This document shows positions 1 to 11,670 of a stretch of DNA of 64,000 bases, one piece after another. The notes beneath the pieces are model-generated. The model worked only from the letters and a program-made list of their open reading frames with translations. It had not been told where the DNA came from and did not search any database. The stretch comes from Delphinus delphis (Eukaryota; Chordata; Mammalia; Artiodactyla; Delphinidae). The stretch covers positions 46,344,418 through 46,408,417 of the forward strand of contig NC_082692.2 in the NCBI RefSeq assembly GCF_949987515.2. Direction: 5' to 3'. Each line of letters opens with the position of its first letter. Within the stretch, counting starts at the first letter, position 1. The position numbers and the translations under genes are program-made.

Positions 1-430
1 CTCCCTGATCCTCCAATCCCAGAGGGCCCCTCCCAATCCACCTCTCCTCTTCTTCACCCCTCCTATGCCCCTAGGACAAATGTGGCTAGAGGGGGTCCTG
101 GAAGGTGGAGAACCTGGCCTTGTATCCCAGCAGGCTTCCCGGGGCCTGATTGGGCAGGGGAAATGCTAGCTGTTCTCCCCCCCAATCCTCTGAGCACCAG
201 GGTGTCCCTCTAGGCATGGGAACACATCCCCTCTCCCAGCCATCCCTCAGAGGCACTGGTCCCATCTGGCCTCCACTTCTCCTCTCCCCTAACTACCCCC
301 CATGTCCTACCCAGTTGCTCTGGGGTTCCTCCTGTCTCCTTGGGTGTCAAGGTTCCCCACCAGCATCTGGTAGGTGCCCTAGTGGAGGGGAGACAAAAGC
401 TCCGTGTCCTCCACTCTACCATCTTGACCC
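1..430 (-). mobile_element. L1-A: 5'UTR end of a LINE-1 running off the left edge
   Basis: GC-rich DNA closely resembling the 5'UTR of the full-length L1 at 60600-61882, read on the minus strand. Shared blocks include the 'cagagggcccctccca' run and the closing block with CCATCTTGAC. The element's 5' end is at about 425-430, where the minus strand reads GTCAAGATGGT, the usual start of a mammalian L1 and a YY1-like site. The body of this L1 lies to the left, outside the window. Immediately right of it the sequence switches to ORF2 of another L1, so L1-A probably inserted into L1-B. The boundary is accurate to a few bases. Confidence 0.8.
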
Positions 431-1868
431 ATACTCTTTTGATGACTGTAGCTTTGTATTATATCTGAAGTAAGGGAGCCTGATTCCTCCATCTCTGTTT
501 TTCTTTCTCAAGATTGCTTTGGCTATTCAGGCTCTTTTGAGTTTCCATACAAATTTTAAGATTTTTTTTCTAAATCAACAAAACTGCCATTGGTAATTTG
601 ATGGGGATTGCATTGAATATGTAGACTGCCTTAGGTAGTATGGTCATTTGGACAATATTGATTCTTCCAATCCAAGAATATTGTATATCTTTCCACCTGT
701 TTCTGTCATCTTTGATTTCTTTCATTAGTATCTTATAGTTTTCAGAATAAAGGTCTTTTGCCTCCTTAGGTAATTTTAGTCCTAGGTATTTTATTCTTTT
801 TGATTCAATGATGAATGGGATTGTTTCATTAATTTCTCTTTCTGGTCTTTCATTGTTAGTGTATAGAAATGCAACAGATTTCTGTGTATTAATTTTGTAT
901 CCTGCAACTTTACCAAGTTCATTGATGAGCTTTCATTTTCTGGTGGTATCTTTAGGATTTTCTATGTATTGTATCATGTCATCTGCAAACAGTGAGTTTT
1001 ACTTCTTCTTTTCCAATATGGATTCCCTTTATTTCTTTTTCTTCTCTGATTGGCAGGGCTAGGACTTCCAAAACTATGTTGAATAAAAGTGGTAAGAGTG
1101 GACATCCTTGTCTTGTACTTGATCTTAGAGGAAATGCTTCCAGCTTTCCACCACTGAGTATGATGTTAGCTGTACATTTGTCATATATGGCCTTTATTAT
1201 GTTGATGTAGGATACCCTTATGTCTTCTTTCTGGAGTTTTTATTATAAATGGGTGTTGAATTTTATCAAAAGCCTTTTGTGCCTCTATTGAGATGATCTT
1301 ATGTTTTTTTTTTTTAAGTTTGTTGATGTGGTGTATCACACTGATTGATTTTTGGTTATTGAAAAATCCTTGCATCCCTGAGATAAATCCTTTTTGATCA
1401 TGGTGTATCATCTTTTTAATGAATTGTTAAATTTGGTTTGCTAGTATTTTGTTGAGGATTTTTGCTATTGGCCTGTAAATTTCCTTTTTGTGGTTCCTTT
1501 ATATGGTTTTGGTATCAGGTTGATTGTGGCCTCATAGAATGAGTTTGGGAGTGTTTCTTCCTCTGTAATTTTTTGGAACAGTTACAGAAGGATAGATGTT
1601 AACTCTTCTCTAAATGTTTGATAGAATTCTCCTGTGAAGCCACCTGGTCCTGGACTTTTGTTTGTTGGGAGATTTTAAATCAAAGTTTCAATTTCAGTAC
1701 TGGTGATTCACCTGTTCACATTATCTATTTATTCCTAGTTCAGTCTTGGGAAATTGTAACTTTCTAAGAATTGGTCCATTTCTTCTAGGTTGTCCATTTT
1801 ATTGGCATACAGTTGCTTGCAGTAGTCTCATGATCATTTGTATTTCTGTGGTGTCAGTTGTAACTTCT
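431..1868 (-). mobile_element. L1-B: LINE-1 ORF2 fragment (reverse transcriptase region), 5'-truncated
   Basis: Read on the minus strand this is the reverse-transcriptase part of L1 ORF2. A readable piece lies at 1181-1411 ([24 protein letters not shown]). The catalytic FADDMI box is visible as the complement of 971-990. Frame is broken by several indels and stops, so this is a dead copy. It stops at about 1868 and is followed by unrelated sequence, as expected for a 5'-truncated insertion. The C-terminal part of ORF2 and the 3' end would lie left of L1-A, outside the window. It serves as a reference for the deletion seen at the SINE in L1-D. Confidence 0.88.
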
Positions 1869-1879
1869 TTTTTGTTTGT

Positions 1880-2110
1880 TTGTTTTTAAATTTTTATTAT
1901 GGGATACTTCAAACATACATCAAAATAAGAGCATATAAAAAAATTTACCACATTGTATTTATCACCTGGTCATAATATCTTCCAACTATTTGGCCACTCT
2001 TGTTTTCATCTATATCCTTTTTCCTTCACATTATTTTGAAGCAAATCCAGTTACAGGATAGATTTGTTTTTGTAAATATTGTTAGATACTCCCTCAACCT
2101 CCTATTTTTA
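1880..2110. mobile_element. Old LINE-1-like 3' segment (family not assigned)
   Basis: The run containing 'gatacttcaaacatacatc' and later 'ttattttgaagcaaatcc' resembles old mammalian L1 3' regions. It is diverged and interrupted. I cannot place family or ends. Confidence 0.4.
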
Positions 2111-2126
2111 TATATATAAATATGTT

Positions 2127-2128
<2 letters not shown>

Positions 2129-2173
<45 letters not shown>
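2129..2173. repeat. (TA)n microsatellite
   Basis: An uninterrupted alternating T/A run of about 45 bases, preceded by a shorter TA-rich stretch from about 2110. Confidence 0.95.
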
Positions 2174-2175
<2 letters not shown>

Positions 2176-2257
2176 AGAACTTTTATCTGAGTTAGAAGAT
2201 GGATTCTAGCTTGTTGTCTGAAATTCAGTAGTTGCACAAAGTGCAACTTTTTTGGAA

Positions 2258-2960
2258 TCAATTATTCTTTTATTTTTTATTTTTTCACATACACACACTG
2301 TATTTTATTTTTACAAGGGATAAATAAACTGACACCAAGCATTGTAAATGGATAAACACAACAAAAGCAACAATGATTGCAATTACCAAACACGAAACAC
2401 ACTCATACTATGTCATAATATTGACATTCAGTCCACTAATCCTCCACTGTAACAGCTCCTTTACTTTGCAGTGAAAATTGATTTGTATATTTTTTGCCTC
2501 TGAACCCTTGCAGGATTTTTTTATTCAAACAGAAAGTCACAAAAATTATAATCATCCTCATCAGTTCACTCAGTCCCATGTAATTAATTTTTTTTCAACT
2601 TGATCTTTTGTTAGCACTCATATGAATTTATCAGTTTTCCATTAGAGTTCTGAAAATGTTTATTCATTCAGTTCAACAGTATAGGCTGTTACCAGAAACC
2701 TGTACTTGTCAGAGTCTTTTCCATGAATTCCTTGAAGATGAAACCCTTTCATAGGAACATTTTTGCAAAAGCATCAGAGTACACCCAGAACTGTCTGTAA
2801 ATGACAAAAGACTTAAAAATGACCACGGTTAAAGATCTGATGAATGTTCATAATAATGCAATTGACAAGGAAATTTAGTTATTTCTGAGATATACATTTT
2901 AAAGTAATAACTAGAATTATGACTTATAACATTGTACCAGAATATATAATATTTTTAGAA
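2258..2960 (-). pseudogene. Candidate 3'UTR-like retrocopy, parent not recognised
   Basis: On the minus strand this reads like the 3' part of an mRNA. A short open stretch at about 2765-2665 ends in a stop (MKGFHLQGIHGKDSDKYR and on to VELNE). AT-rich UTR-like sequence follows, with AATAAA-type signals near 2518 and near 2303. The A-rich tail corresponds to the T-rich plus-strand bases around 2262-2285. I found no convincing target-site duplication and do not recognise a parent. It could also be an old repeat or plain intron, and the right end is a guess. Confidence 0.33.
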
Positions 2961-3244
2961 ATTTCATGTAATGTCTGGAACATTTATATTAACATATTTC
3001 CATACAAATAACCCAAAGAAAGTTTAGTATTAGTTTGTTTGTTTGTTTGCATTTTTATACTGCAGGTTCTTCTTAGTCATCAATTTTATACACATCAGTA
3101 TATACATGTCAATCCCAACCGCCCAATTCAGCACACCACCATCCTCACCGCACCGTGGTTTTCCCCCTTTGGTGTCCATACCTTTGTTCTCTACATCTGT
3201 GTCTCAACTTCTGCTCTGCAAACTGGTTCATCTGTACCATTTTT

Positions 3245-3883
3245 CTAGGTTCCACATACATGCGTTAATATACGATATTTGTTTTTCTCTTTCTGACTTA
3301 CTTCACTCTGTATGACAGTCTCTAGATCCATCCACGTCTCAACAAATGACTCAATTTCGTTCCTTTTTATGGCTGAGTAATATTCCATTGTATGTATGTA
3401 CCACAACTTCTTTATCCATTCGTCTGTTGATGGGCATTTAGGTTGCTTCCATGACCTGGCTATTGTAAATAGTGCTGCAATGAACATTGGGGTGTATGTG
3501 TCTTTTTGAATTATGGTTTTCTCTGGGTATATGCCCAGTAGTGGGATTGCTGGATCATATGGTAATTCTATTTTTAGTTTTTTAAGGAACCTCCATACTG
3601 TTATCCATAGTGGCTGTATCAATTTACATTCCCACCAACAGTGCAAGAGGGTTCCCTTTTCTCCACACCCTCTCCAGCATTTGTTGTTTGTAGATTTTCT
3701 TATGATGCCCATTCTAACTGGTGTGAGGTGATGCCTCATTGTAGTTTTGATTTGCATTTCTCTAATAATTAGTAATGTTGAGCAGCTTTTCATGTGTTTC
3801 TTGGCCATCTGTGTGTCTTCTTTGGAGAAATGTCTATTTAGGTCTTCTGCCCATTTTTGGATTGGTTTTATTTCTAATTTCAT
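3245..3883 (-). pseudogene. LINE-1 ORF2p C-terminal remnant (in L1-C)
   Basis: A 212-residue open frame matches the L1 ORF2p C-terminal segment. It contains the zinc-knuckle-like cysteine cluster ([18 protein letters not shown]) and later [20 protein letters not shown] and [11 protein letters not shown]. In L1 this region follows the reverse transcriptase and takes part in RNA binding. The reading frame survived, but the upstream reverse transcriptase has been deleted, so no functional ORF2p can be made. Confidence 0.9.
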
Positions 3884-4441
3884 TGATTTTAGCCCTCTCC
3901 TTTTTTTTCGTGGTGGCTTTGGCTAAAGGTTTATCAATTTTGTTTATCTTTTCAAAGAACCCACTTTTAATTTCATTGATCTTTTCTACTGTTTTCTTCA
4001 TCTCTACTTCTTTTATATCTGATCAGATCTTTACGATTTCTTTCCTTCTACTAACTGTGGGTTTTGTTTTATCTTCTTTCTCTAGTTGCTTTAGGTGTCA
4101 TGTTAGGTTATTTATTTTAAATTTATCTTGTTTCCTAAGGTAAGCTTGTATTGCTATAAACTTCCCTCTTAGAACTGCTTTTGCTGTGTCTCATAGGTTT
4201 CGTATCATCTTGTTTTTGTTATCACTTGTCTCTAGGTATTTTTAAATTTCCTCTTTGATTTCTTACATGATCCATTGGCTATTTAGTAGCATATTGTTTA
4301 GTCTCCACGTGTTTGTGTTTCATAAAGTTTAATTCCTGTAGTTGCTTTCTAAAATCATAGTGTTGTTATCAGAAAAGATGCTTGATATGATTTCAGTTGT
4401 CTTAAATTTTAAAAGGCTTGCTTTGTGACCCAGCACGTGAT

Positions 4442-4672
4442 CTATCCTGGAGAATGTTCCATGAGCACTCGATAAGAATGCATATTCTGCTGATTTTGGA
4501 TGAATGTTCTATAAATAACAATTAAGTACATCTGGTCTAATGTGTCATTTAAGACCTCTGTTTCCTTATTGATTTTCTGTCTGGATGATCTGTCCTTTGA
4601 TGTAAGTGGGGTGTTAAAGTCCCCCACTATTGTTGTGTTATTGTCAATTTCTCCTTTTATGGCTGTTAACAT
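4442..4672 (-). pseudogene. LINE-1 endonuclease fragment (in L1-C)
   Basis: A 76-residue open piece carries the endonuclease motif VGDFNTPL, where the D and N of GDFN belong to the AP-endonuclease-like active site. SSRQKINKET and IYRTF follow, as in L1 ORF2p. Stops and frameshifts surround it. This is a remnant of the nicking domain that opens target DNA at TT/AAAA-like sites. Confidence 0.85.
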
Positions 4673-5710
4673 TTGCCTTATATATTGAGGTGTTCCTATG
4701 CTGGGTGCAAATATATTTACACTTGTTATATCTTCTTCTTGGATTGATCCCTTGATCTTTATTTAGCATCCTTTTTTGTCACTGGTAACAGTCATCTTTA
4801 TTTTAAAGTCTATTTTGTCTGATATGAACATTGCTACTGCAGCTTTCTTTTGATTTCCACATACATGGAATAGCTCTTTTCCATCCCCTCACTTTCAGTC
4901 TGTATGTGTCCCTAGATCTGTAGTGGGTCTCTTGTAGACAGCATATACATGGTCTTATTTTTATATCCATTCAACCAGTCTATGTCTTTTGGTTGGAGCA
5001 TTTAATCCATTTACATTTAAGGTAATTATCAATATGTATGTTCCTATTGTCATTTATTTAATTGTTTTGAATTTGTTTTTGTGGGTCTTTTTTCTTTCCT
5101 TCCTCTTTTGTTCTCTTCTCTTGTGATTTGATGACTATCTTTTGTGTTGTGTTTGGGTTGCTTTTTTTCTGTTTGTATCTATTATAGTTTTTTGGTTTGC
5201 AGTTTCCATAAGGTTTTTATATAGCAGTATATATAAAAGATTGCTTTACGAAATTGTTATAAGTTGCTGGTCTCTTAATTTCCAGTGATTTCCAATATCC
5301 TGCATTTGTACTCTCCTCTTCTCACTATTGCTTGTTTTGATATCATATTTGTGCATGGTTGATTTCCTACGTTTACTTTATATTTGCCTTTACTGGTGGG
5401 CTTTCCTATTCATAATTTTCTTAATTCTAGTTGTGGCCTTTTCTTTTTAGCTTAGAGAATTTCCTTTAGGATTTGTTGTAAAGCTGGTTTGGTGGTGCTG
5501 AATTCTCTTAGCTTTTGTTCGTTGTAAAGCTTTTGATTTCTCCATCAAATCTGAACAAAAGCCTTTGCTGGGTCGAGTATTCTTGGTTGTAGGTTTTTCC
5601 CTTTCATCACTTTAAATATATCATGCCACTCCTCTCTGGCCTGCAGAGTTTCTTCTGAACAATCAGCTGATAACCCTTGTATATTATTTATTACTTTTCC
5701 CTTGTTGTTT

Positions 5711-6103
5711 TTAGTATTTGCTCTTTGTCTTTAATTTTGTCAATTTGATTAAAATGTGTTTAGGTGTGTTCCTCTTTGGGTTTATCCTGTATGGGACTTG
5801 CTGCATTTCCTGGACTTGATTGACTATTTCCTTTCCCATGTTAGGGAAGTTTTTGACTATAATCTCTTCAAATATTTTCTCGGGTGCTTTCTCTCTCTCT
5901 TCTCCTTCTGGGACCCCTATAGTGCGAGTGTTGTTGCGTTTAATGTTGTCCCAGAAGTCTCTTAGGCTGTCTCCATTTCTTTTCATTCTTTTCTCTTTAT
6001 TCTGTTCTGCAGCAGTGAATTCCACCATTCTAACTTCCAAGCCACTTATCTGTTCTTCTGCCTCATTTATTCTGCTAGTGATTCCTTCTAGTGTATATTT
6101 CAT
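5711..6103 (-). pseudogene. LINE-1 ORF1p fragment (in L1-C)
   Basis: A 130-residue open piece covers the end of the ORF1p coiled coil (TSRINEAEEQISGLEVRM), the RRM-like start (NTRTIGVPEGEE) and part of the C-terminal nucleic-acid-binding region (VPYRINPKRNTPKHILIKL). ORF1p is the trimeric RNA chaperone of the L1 particle. This copy is cut upstream by the SINE at 6119 and decays downstream. Confidence 0.87.
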
Positions 6104-6118
6104 TTCAGTTATTGTATT

Positions 6119-6452
6119 GTTTATTAAAAATTTTATTTATTTTTTTATCTTTGGCTGCATAGGGTCTTCACTGCTGCACGCAGGCTTTCTCTAGTTGTGG
6201 CAAGTGGGGGTTACTCTTCATTGCGGCACGTGGGCTTCTCATTGCAGTGGCTTCTCTTGTTGTGGAGCATGGATTCTAGGCATGCGAGTTTCAGTAGTTG
6301 TGGCATGCAGGCTCTAGAGTGTAGGCTCAGTAGTTGTGGCACACATGCTTAGTTGCTCCATGGCATGTGGGATCTTCCTGGGCCAGGGCTTGAACCCATG
6401 TCCTCTGCATTTACAGGCAGATTCTTAACCACTGCACCACCAGGGAAGTCCC
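6119..6452 (-). mobile_element. CHR-type tRNA-derived SINE, long form, inside L1-C ORF1
   Basis: The minus-strand head reads GGGACTTCCCTGGTGGTGCAG (A box) and then a B box. Body modules rich in 'tagttgtggc' follow, with a T-rich start on the plus strand. It is about 334 bp, against about 200 bp for the other copies. The target-site duplication AGTTATTGTATT is seen at 6107-6118 and 6453-6464, which fixes the ends and shows that it inserted after L1-C. The many C-to-T type changes fit an older copy. Confidence 0.93.
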
Positions 6453-7640
6453 AGTTATTGTATTCTTCAACACTGTTTGTTCTTTATACCCTCTAGGTCT
6501 TTTTTAAACATTTCTTCATCTTCTCAGTCTGTGCCACCATTCTTTTTCCAAGATCTTGGATCATGTTTGCTTTCATTACTCTGAATTATTTTTCAGGTAA
6601 TTGCCTATCTCCATTTCATTTAGTTGTTCTTCTGGGGTTTTATTTTATTCCTTCATCTGGAACATATTTCTCTGCCATCTCATTTTGCCTGTTTTCATTG
6701 TCTCTGTTCCACAGGATGCAGGGCTCTAGTTTCTCTTGCTTCTGCTATCTGCCCGTGGTGGGTGAGGCTGGTCTAGATGCTTGTGAAGGCTTCCTTCCTT
6801 CCTCCACTCACTTGTGCCTACCCACTGGTGAGTGGAGCTGGGTCTTGTCCCTCTGGTGGGCAGGGCTGTGTCAAGTGGTGTGTTTATAGGCAGCTGTGGG
6901 CTCAGTAAGACTTTCACAAGCCTGTCTGATGTTGGGTGGGGCTGTGTTTCTGTCCTGTTGGTTGTTTGGCCTGAGGCATCCCAGGACTGGAGCCTACAGT
7001 CTGTTGGGTGAGTCCAGGTCTTGGCATCAAAATGGCAGCCTCCAGAAGAGCTCATGCCAATTAGTACTCCCTGGCACCTCTGTCACTAGTGTTCTTGTTC
7101 CTACAGTGAGCCACAGCTGCCCCCCCCCCCCACCTCCCCAGGATACCCTTCAAGACCAGCAGGTAGGTCTGGCCCAGGTTCCTATGAATTCACTGCTTTT
7201 TTCCTGGGTAGTGTACACGAGAACTTGTGTGGGCCCTCCAAGAGTGGAGTCCCTGTTTCCACAAGTCCAGTGGAGCTCCTGAGATCAAGCCCTGCTGGCC
7301 TTCAAAACCAAATGCTCTGGGAGTTCCTCCTCCCAATGCCAGACCCCCAGGCTGGGGAGCCTGATGTGGGGCTCAGAATCTCACTACTGTGGGAGAACCT
7401 CTGTGATATAATTATTTTTCAATTTGTGGGTCACCCACCCAGTGGATATTGGATTTGATTATATCGCACATGTGCCCCTCCTACCATCTCATTGTGGCTT
7501 CTTCTTTGCTTTTGGATGTTGAATATCTTTTTTTGGTAGGTTCCAGTCTTCTTTGTCGATGGTTGTTCAGCATTTAGTTGTGATGCTGGTGTTTTCTTGA
7601 GAGGAGGTGAACTCAAGTCATTCTACTCCACCATCTAGTC

Positions 7641-9253
7641 TCCAACTCAGGCTGTAGTATATTTCTAATAAGATCACATTTACAAGGCAATCTTGGAATA
7701 TTTTGTTTATGAGTATTTTTAAGATTCTATGTAACTGAAGCATCAGCAACATATGCCACAATTAAATGTTCAACAGGATGGACTCATGTCCTAGTGATGA
7801 AAGATTAATTCAAAGTTAGATCTGTGCTTAATGAAGAGCTGGATATAAGCATATAATATACAATTAAAGATTTGGGGGTTTAGAAAATTATATCTATATC
7901 ATAAAAATAATACACAGGATATATTCAGTCTAGAGAATATTTAGAATTTCAGTATCTCTACATTTGGGCATTTAAAATTCTTTTGTATTTATTTGAGACA
8001 GCTAGATGCTTCATTACTATAAATACAGTGGTATATATATTTTAGTTGTCTAATTAGAAAAACTTGAGTTTATTAAAGACCTGGTCATTTAATGATCATA
8101 ATATTGTAATAAGTCAACTGATTTTCTTCAGTGATATAAATTTGCATTAGAAGTATGAAGTATGATTAGAAAACGTTTGTCACTACATTATGTTACTATT
8201 CTCTTAGGCAATCTCCATGTTTCATTTATCACAAGTGTGTGCAAATGACATTCAGATTTACTCCCCTGACCTAGATCTGAATTTCTAAGATAAATTTTAA
8301 TGTCTCCTTGGCATTTTAAACTTAAGATTATCAAGACAAAATATAAATTCTCTACCTCTAAACTTTTTTCATTCCTTTCTTTCTTTGGTTAATGGTGTCA
8401 TTATATTTCTAGCCATTTCTGCATTTAAAATTTCTTTTATTCCTACCTTCCCAAGTCAGACAGTATAACTTCCACTAAGGCACTCTTGAATAGCATGTGG
8501 TTGCCCAATCTCTCTTTCTCTATCTCACTTCACCACACACATATACACACCAACCAGCCTTCTCCCTCTTTCCACAATTCATCTATGTCAGCCAACGCCC
8601 AAAACATGCCTTATGTTTGTTCACTCTATGTCTGACTCTTTCATACATTTTTATTAAGTGAAGTGATTTAGAAAATTGGGCAACATACAATTTACTTTCT
8701 TAAAATAAACATTGATTACTACCCTTTTTGCTAGTCAGTAATCAGTTTCATGTTTAATCTGTATGTAACCATTTTAAAGTAAGAGAATGGCAAATACTCC
8801 AATTAATCAGAGTATAAGGTATGTTGAACAGAATAGGTTCCACCAGCATTAACATCAGTGGATTTACAAAATCTCTCAGCTTGTAATTTTAGGAACTTGA
8901 TTTTGTCAACATTCTATGTGTTAGTTTGGTTCCTCCCAGAATCAGGATTAGTTGAGATTAAACATGTAAGGAGTTCATTAGGAAAAATGATCTTGTGACA
9001 AAAAACTAACTAAATAAATAAATAAAATGAGGAAGCCAAGGAAGACTGGAGAGCCTTCACACTAGAATATCTGACCCAAAGGAAAGAGGTCATAGCCCAG
9101 AAGCAATGGTATTAAAGGGAAATTCATCCCAGCTGTCTAGGAATCCTTGAGGCACGGGCAGAGGAGAACTGTGACTCCCAAGAATGGGCCTATTTTAGCA
9201 TTTCAACCACATTTGGTCATTGACTGGGAGTTGATGATTTCAGAACAGAGCGA
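7641..9253. other. Intron, nothing recognised
   Basis: AT-rich sequence without long open frames, splice-bounded exons or young repeats. The part from about 8920 to 9250 is less AT-rich and could be a very old repeat, but I cannot name it. Confidence 0.6.
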
Positions 9254-9471
9254 CTCATATTCTAAGTCAGTTACACCTGTATTTAGAGTTCTGCATTCAC
9301 TTCACCACCACAACCCTGGAAGATGATCCAGTTCTTAAAACAGAGTATATCTAGCTGAGCTCATATTCTAAGTCAGTTACACCTGTATTTAGAGTTCTGC
9401 ATTCACTTCACCACCACAACCCTGGAAGATGATCCAGTTCTTAAAACAGAGTATATCTAGCTGAGCTCATA
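9254..9471. repeat. Perfect 106-bp tandem duplication
   Basis: Unit 1 is 9254-9359 and unit 2 is 9360-9465. Both start CTCATATTCTAAGTCAG and are identical base for base. Six bases of a third unit (CTCATA) follow at 9466-9471. The unit is ordinary intron sequence, not a known repeat. The complete identity means a very recent event or an assembly error. Confidence 0.97.
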
Positions 9472-11231
9472 AGAAACTTGATTATACACTAACAGTAGTG
9501 TTTTGCTTACAGTAAGAACTAACTTAACCTGTAGTGTCAAATATTCATGCTAATATCCACAATAATATATTTTCTAATTCTGACATAAAGATATTCTCTA
9601 AAGTAAATTTTACATGTATGAATTTATCTGCTATTTGTTAATTTTTATCTCAACCCTCAATGTTGCCAAAAATGAGAATCTATCTCTTTTTATAATTCAT
9701 AAAGACCTTTAGGAGTCCATGGATTTTTCTTAGATAAGAAGCTGCAAAGATCTGCTTTCAAATTAGGAATATTACATGGGAAAATTATGGAATTAATTTT
9801 TCATTTTCATGGTGGCTGCTCAGTTCAGTCAGAAGTAGCAATTCATCACATTCCCTGTACCTAATAAAATAGTAGACATGCTTATTCTTCAGTTTGGTTG
9901 TTGCTTGAATGTGAAAATTAAGAGGTATAAATTGAGTAGTTGTTAAAAACTATCATTTTCTACTATAGCTCTTCTGTCAATCAACTGTCTTGAGCCCATT
10001 ACCACTATAATCAGGTGCTGAACGGGATAAATGTGAAAGCAACATGTTAAAAATAAAAAGTAAGTGCTTTGGAGTGACTAGTACTTTTGCTTGTGAACAA
10101 GGCAGTTTTTGGACCATGAGGTAAAGCTGTGCTTTAGAAAAGCTTGTAGGCTGAATGCATCCCCTCCATCTTCTAGACCAGGCTGTGCAGGTGAGTGCAC
10201 GGTTTCCATGTGCTGTTACTATAACTCACAAGTGCAGAGCTAACCTGGCTCAAGTGTCCACTACCAAACCTCAGACATCATTTATGTTAACCCAGATATT
10301 TCTACAAATATTTCTCGTCTCAACTCCTAGACAGCTCATGGTTTTCACATAAACACATCTTTACTGAAAAAGAATTTACTTGGATTGCCCATTAGGCAAA
10401 AATACCAATTACTCAGTTTTGTACTGTTCTACCAGGGTGTGTGTGTGCATTCATGTGTGTGTTAGTAAAAAGAGAAACAGGTAAGACTGACACTTGTTTT
10501 TTGAAGATAGCATTCATATTCAGTGACTCAGATCCACTCTTTGGTCCTATGGAAATGACTGATACATTTCCACTGATGAAGGATAGAGATCGTCTCTTTG
10601 ACTTTGACCAAATCTCTGGCTGTTACTGTGAAGTGTGTCTTCTGCTATGGCTGTCATTCTCCATCAGCCCAATGCTAGAACACATAGAAAATTATTTATT
10701 TCTAAACATTGCCCCTCAAGTTTTTTAGTTGGATTGCATAGCTTCCCAGTTGTCTGAAACTGATATTTTTTTGCACTTTTTAATTATTTTAACACAGTAT
10801 CTACTTTGGTCCTTGGGATTGCCCCTTTTCAGTTTATGCATCAGGAACTATTTGAGTATTATGCAGTCTTTAACAATCTACACGTACTTATGCCACTAAA
10901 GTTGTTTTTCAGTAATCCTCTTATTAGCAACCATGACCTTGGGACCTTCCAAGATCTTGTTCTATATTGTTACCTTTCCTTTTCTAGCTAACGTATAAAG
11001 TGATATCCCAGCAAATCTCATCTGATTTCCTGCTGAGTACTTCCTTGGTAAAAGAAGCAGCTTCAGTTTCTCTGTATAAAACTAGGAACTTAAATTATAT
11101 TTACTTTTACCTCATTTTAGATTTTTGTATACCAGAAAAATAAGTGAAACATTTCCTTTCTTACTGTGTTTGTTCAGTTCTAAGAACTCCATGCTCCATT
11201 TTAGCTCATCAGGTCATGTTTTTTCTTCTAG
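9472..11231. other. KHDRBS2 intron tail, nothing else recognised
   Basis: Single-copy-looking AT-rich intron. The last 40 bases form a pyrimidine-rich tract (catgttttttcttctag) leading into the KHDRBS2 exon. A short GT-rich run lies near 10436-10465. The open frames of 60-95 codons here have no recognisable product. Confidence 0.6.
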
Positions 11232-11359
11232 GACTACAATGATGAAATTCGTCAGGAACAACTACGTGAATTATCTTACTTAAATGGCTCAGAGGACTCT
11301 GGTCGTGGCAGAGGTATTAAAGGCAGAGGGATCAGAATAGCTCCCACAACTCCTTCAAG
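11232..11359 (+). CDS. KHDRBS2: KHDRBS2 (SLM-1) internal coding exon: end of STAR domain and start of RG region
   Basis: KHDRBS2 is a nuclear STAR-family RNA-binding protein, brain-enriched, that binds U(U)AA-type motifs and regulates alternative splicing. This 128-nt exon sits between a strong acceptor (ttttcttctag) and a donor (AG|gtacat). It starts in phase 0 with DYNDEIRQEQLRELSYLNGS, the QUA2 segment just after the KH domain, then enters RGRGIKGRGIRI, the start of the RG repeats that are arginine-methylated in this family. It ends after two bases of an arginine codon that the next exon (16743) completes. Compared with my memory of the human protein the differences are minor (for example K in GIKGRG). 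KHDRBS1 and KHDRBS3 differ more here. The KH-domain exons lie upstream, outside the window. Confidence 0.95.
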
Positions 11360-11509
11360 GTACATTTGTTCTTACTTTAAATAAATTAACAGCCAATAAG
11401 GATGGCAATACTTTGCTGGCCTGTTCTGTGTCATGATCACAGCTAGGAATAAACAACAACAATATCAGCAACAATAACCACCACCACCACAAAAGCAATA
11501 ACAACAGAT

Positions 11510-11670
11510 GCTTACATAGCTTGTAAGAGCTTTATATAAGTTATTAACTCATCAAATCCTCCATAGTAGGGTTAAGCATTATTTACAGGTGAGCAACTGT
11601 TAAAGATGTAAGCAATATGCCTGAGGGCACACAGGTAGTATGACTCTAGAATTCAGAGTTTGAGCTCTTA
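11510..11670 (-). mobile_element. MIR SINE fossil
   Basis: Shows the MIR core reversed: 'agttattaactcatcaaatcctc', then 'atttacaggtgagcaact', then 'gagggcacacaggtagta'. Diverged, with approximate ends. Confidence 0.75.

Larger units (their letters stand above)
3034..7640 (-). mobile_element. L1-C: LINE-1 with near-complete 5' end and a large internal ORF2 deletion
   Basis: In plus coordinates the order is 3'UTR and ORF2 C-terminus (3034-3885), ORF2 linker and endonuclease (3886-about 5100), ORF1 (about 5700-6118 and 6465-6560), then GC-rich 5'UTR (about 6560-7640) ending near CCACCATCTAG. At about 3885 the sequence jumps from the C-terminal region straight to the region between endonuclease and reverse transcriptase. 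The whole reverse-transcriptase domain is therefore missing, roughly 2 kb compared with L1-D. A SINE interrupts ORF1 at 6119-6452. Target-site duplications are not clear: a TAGTAT match flanks both ends but is weak. The element cannot be active. Confidence 0.88.
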
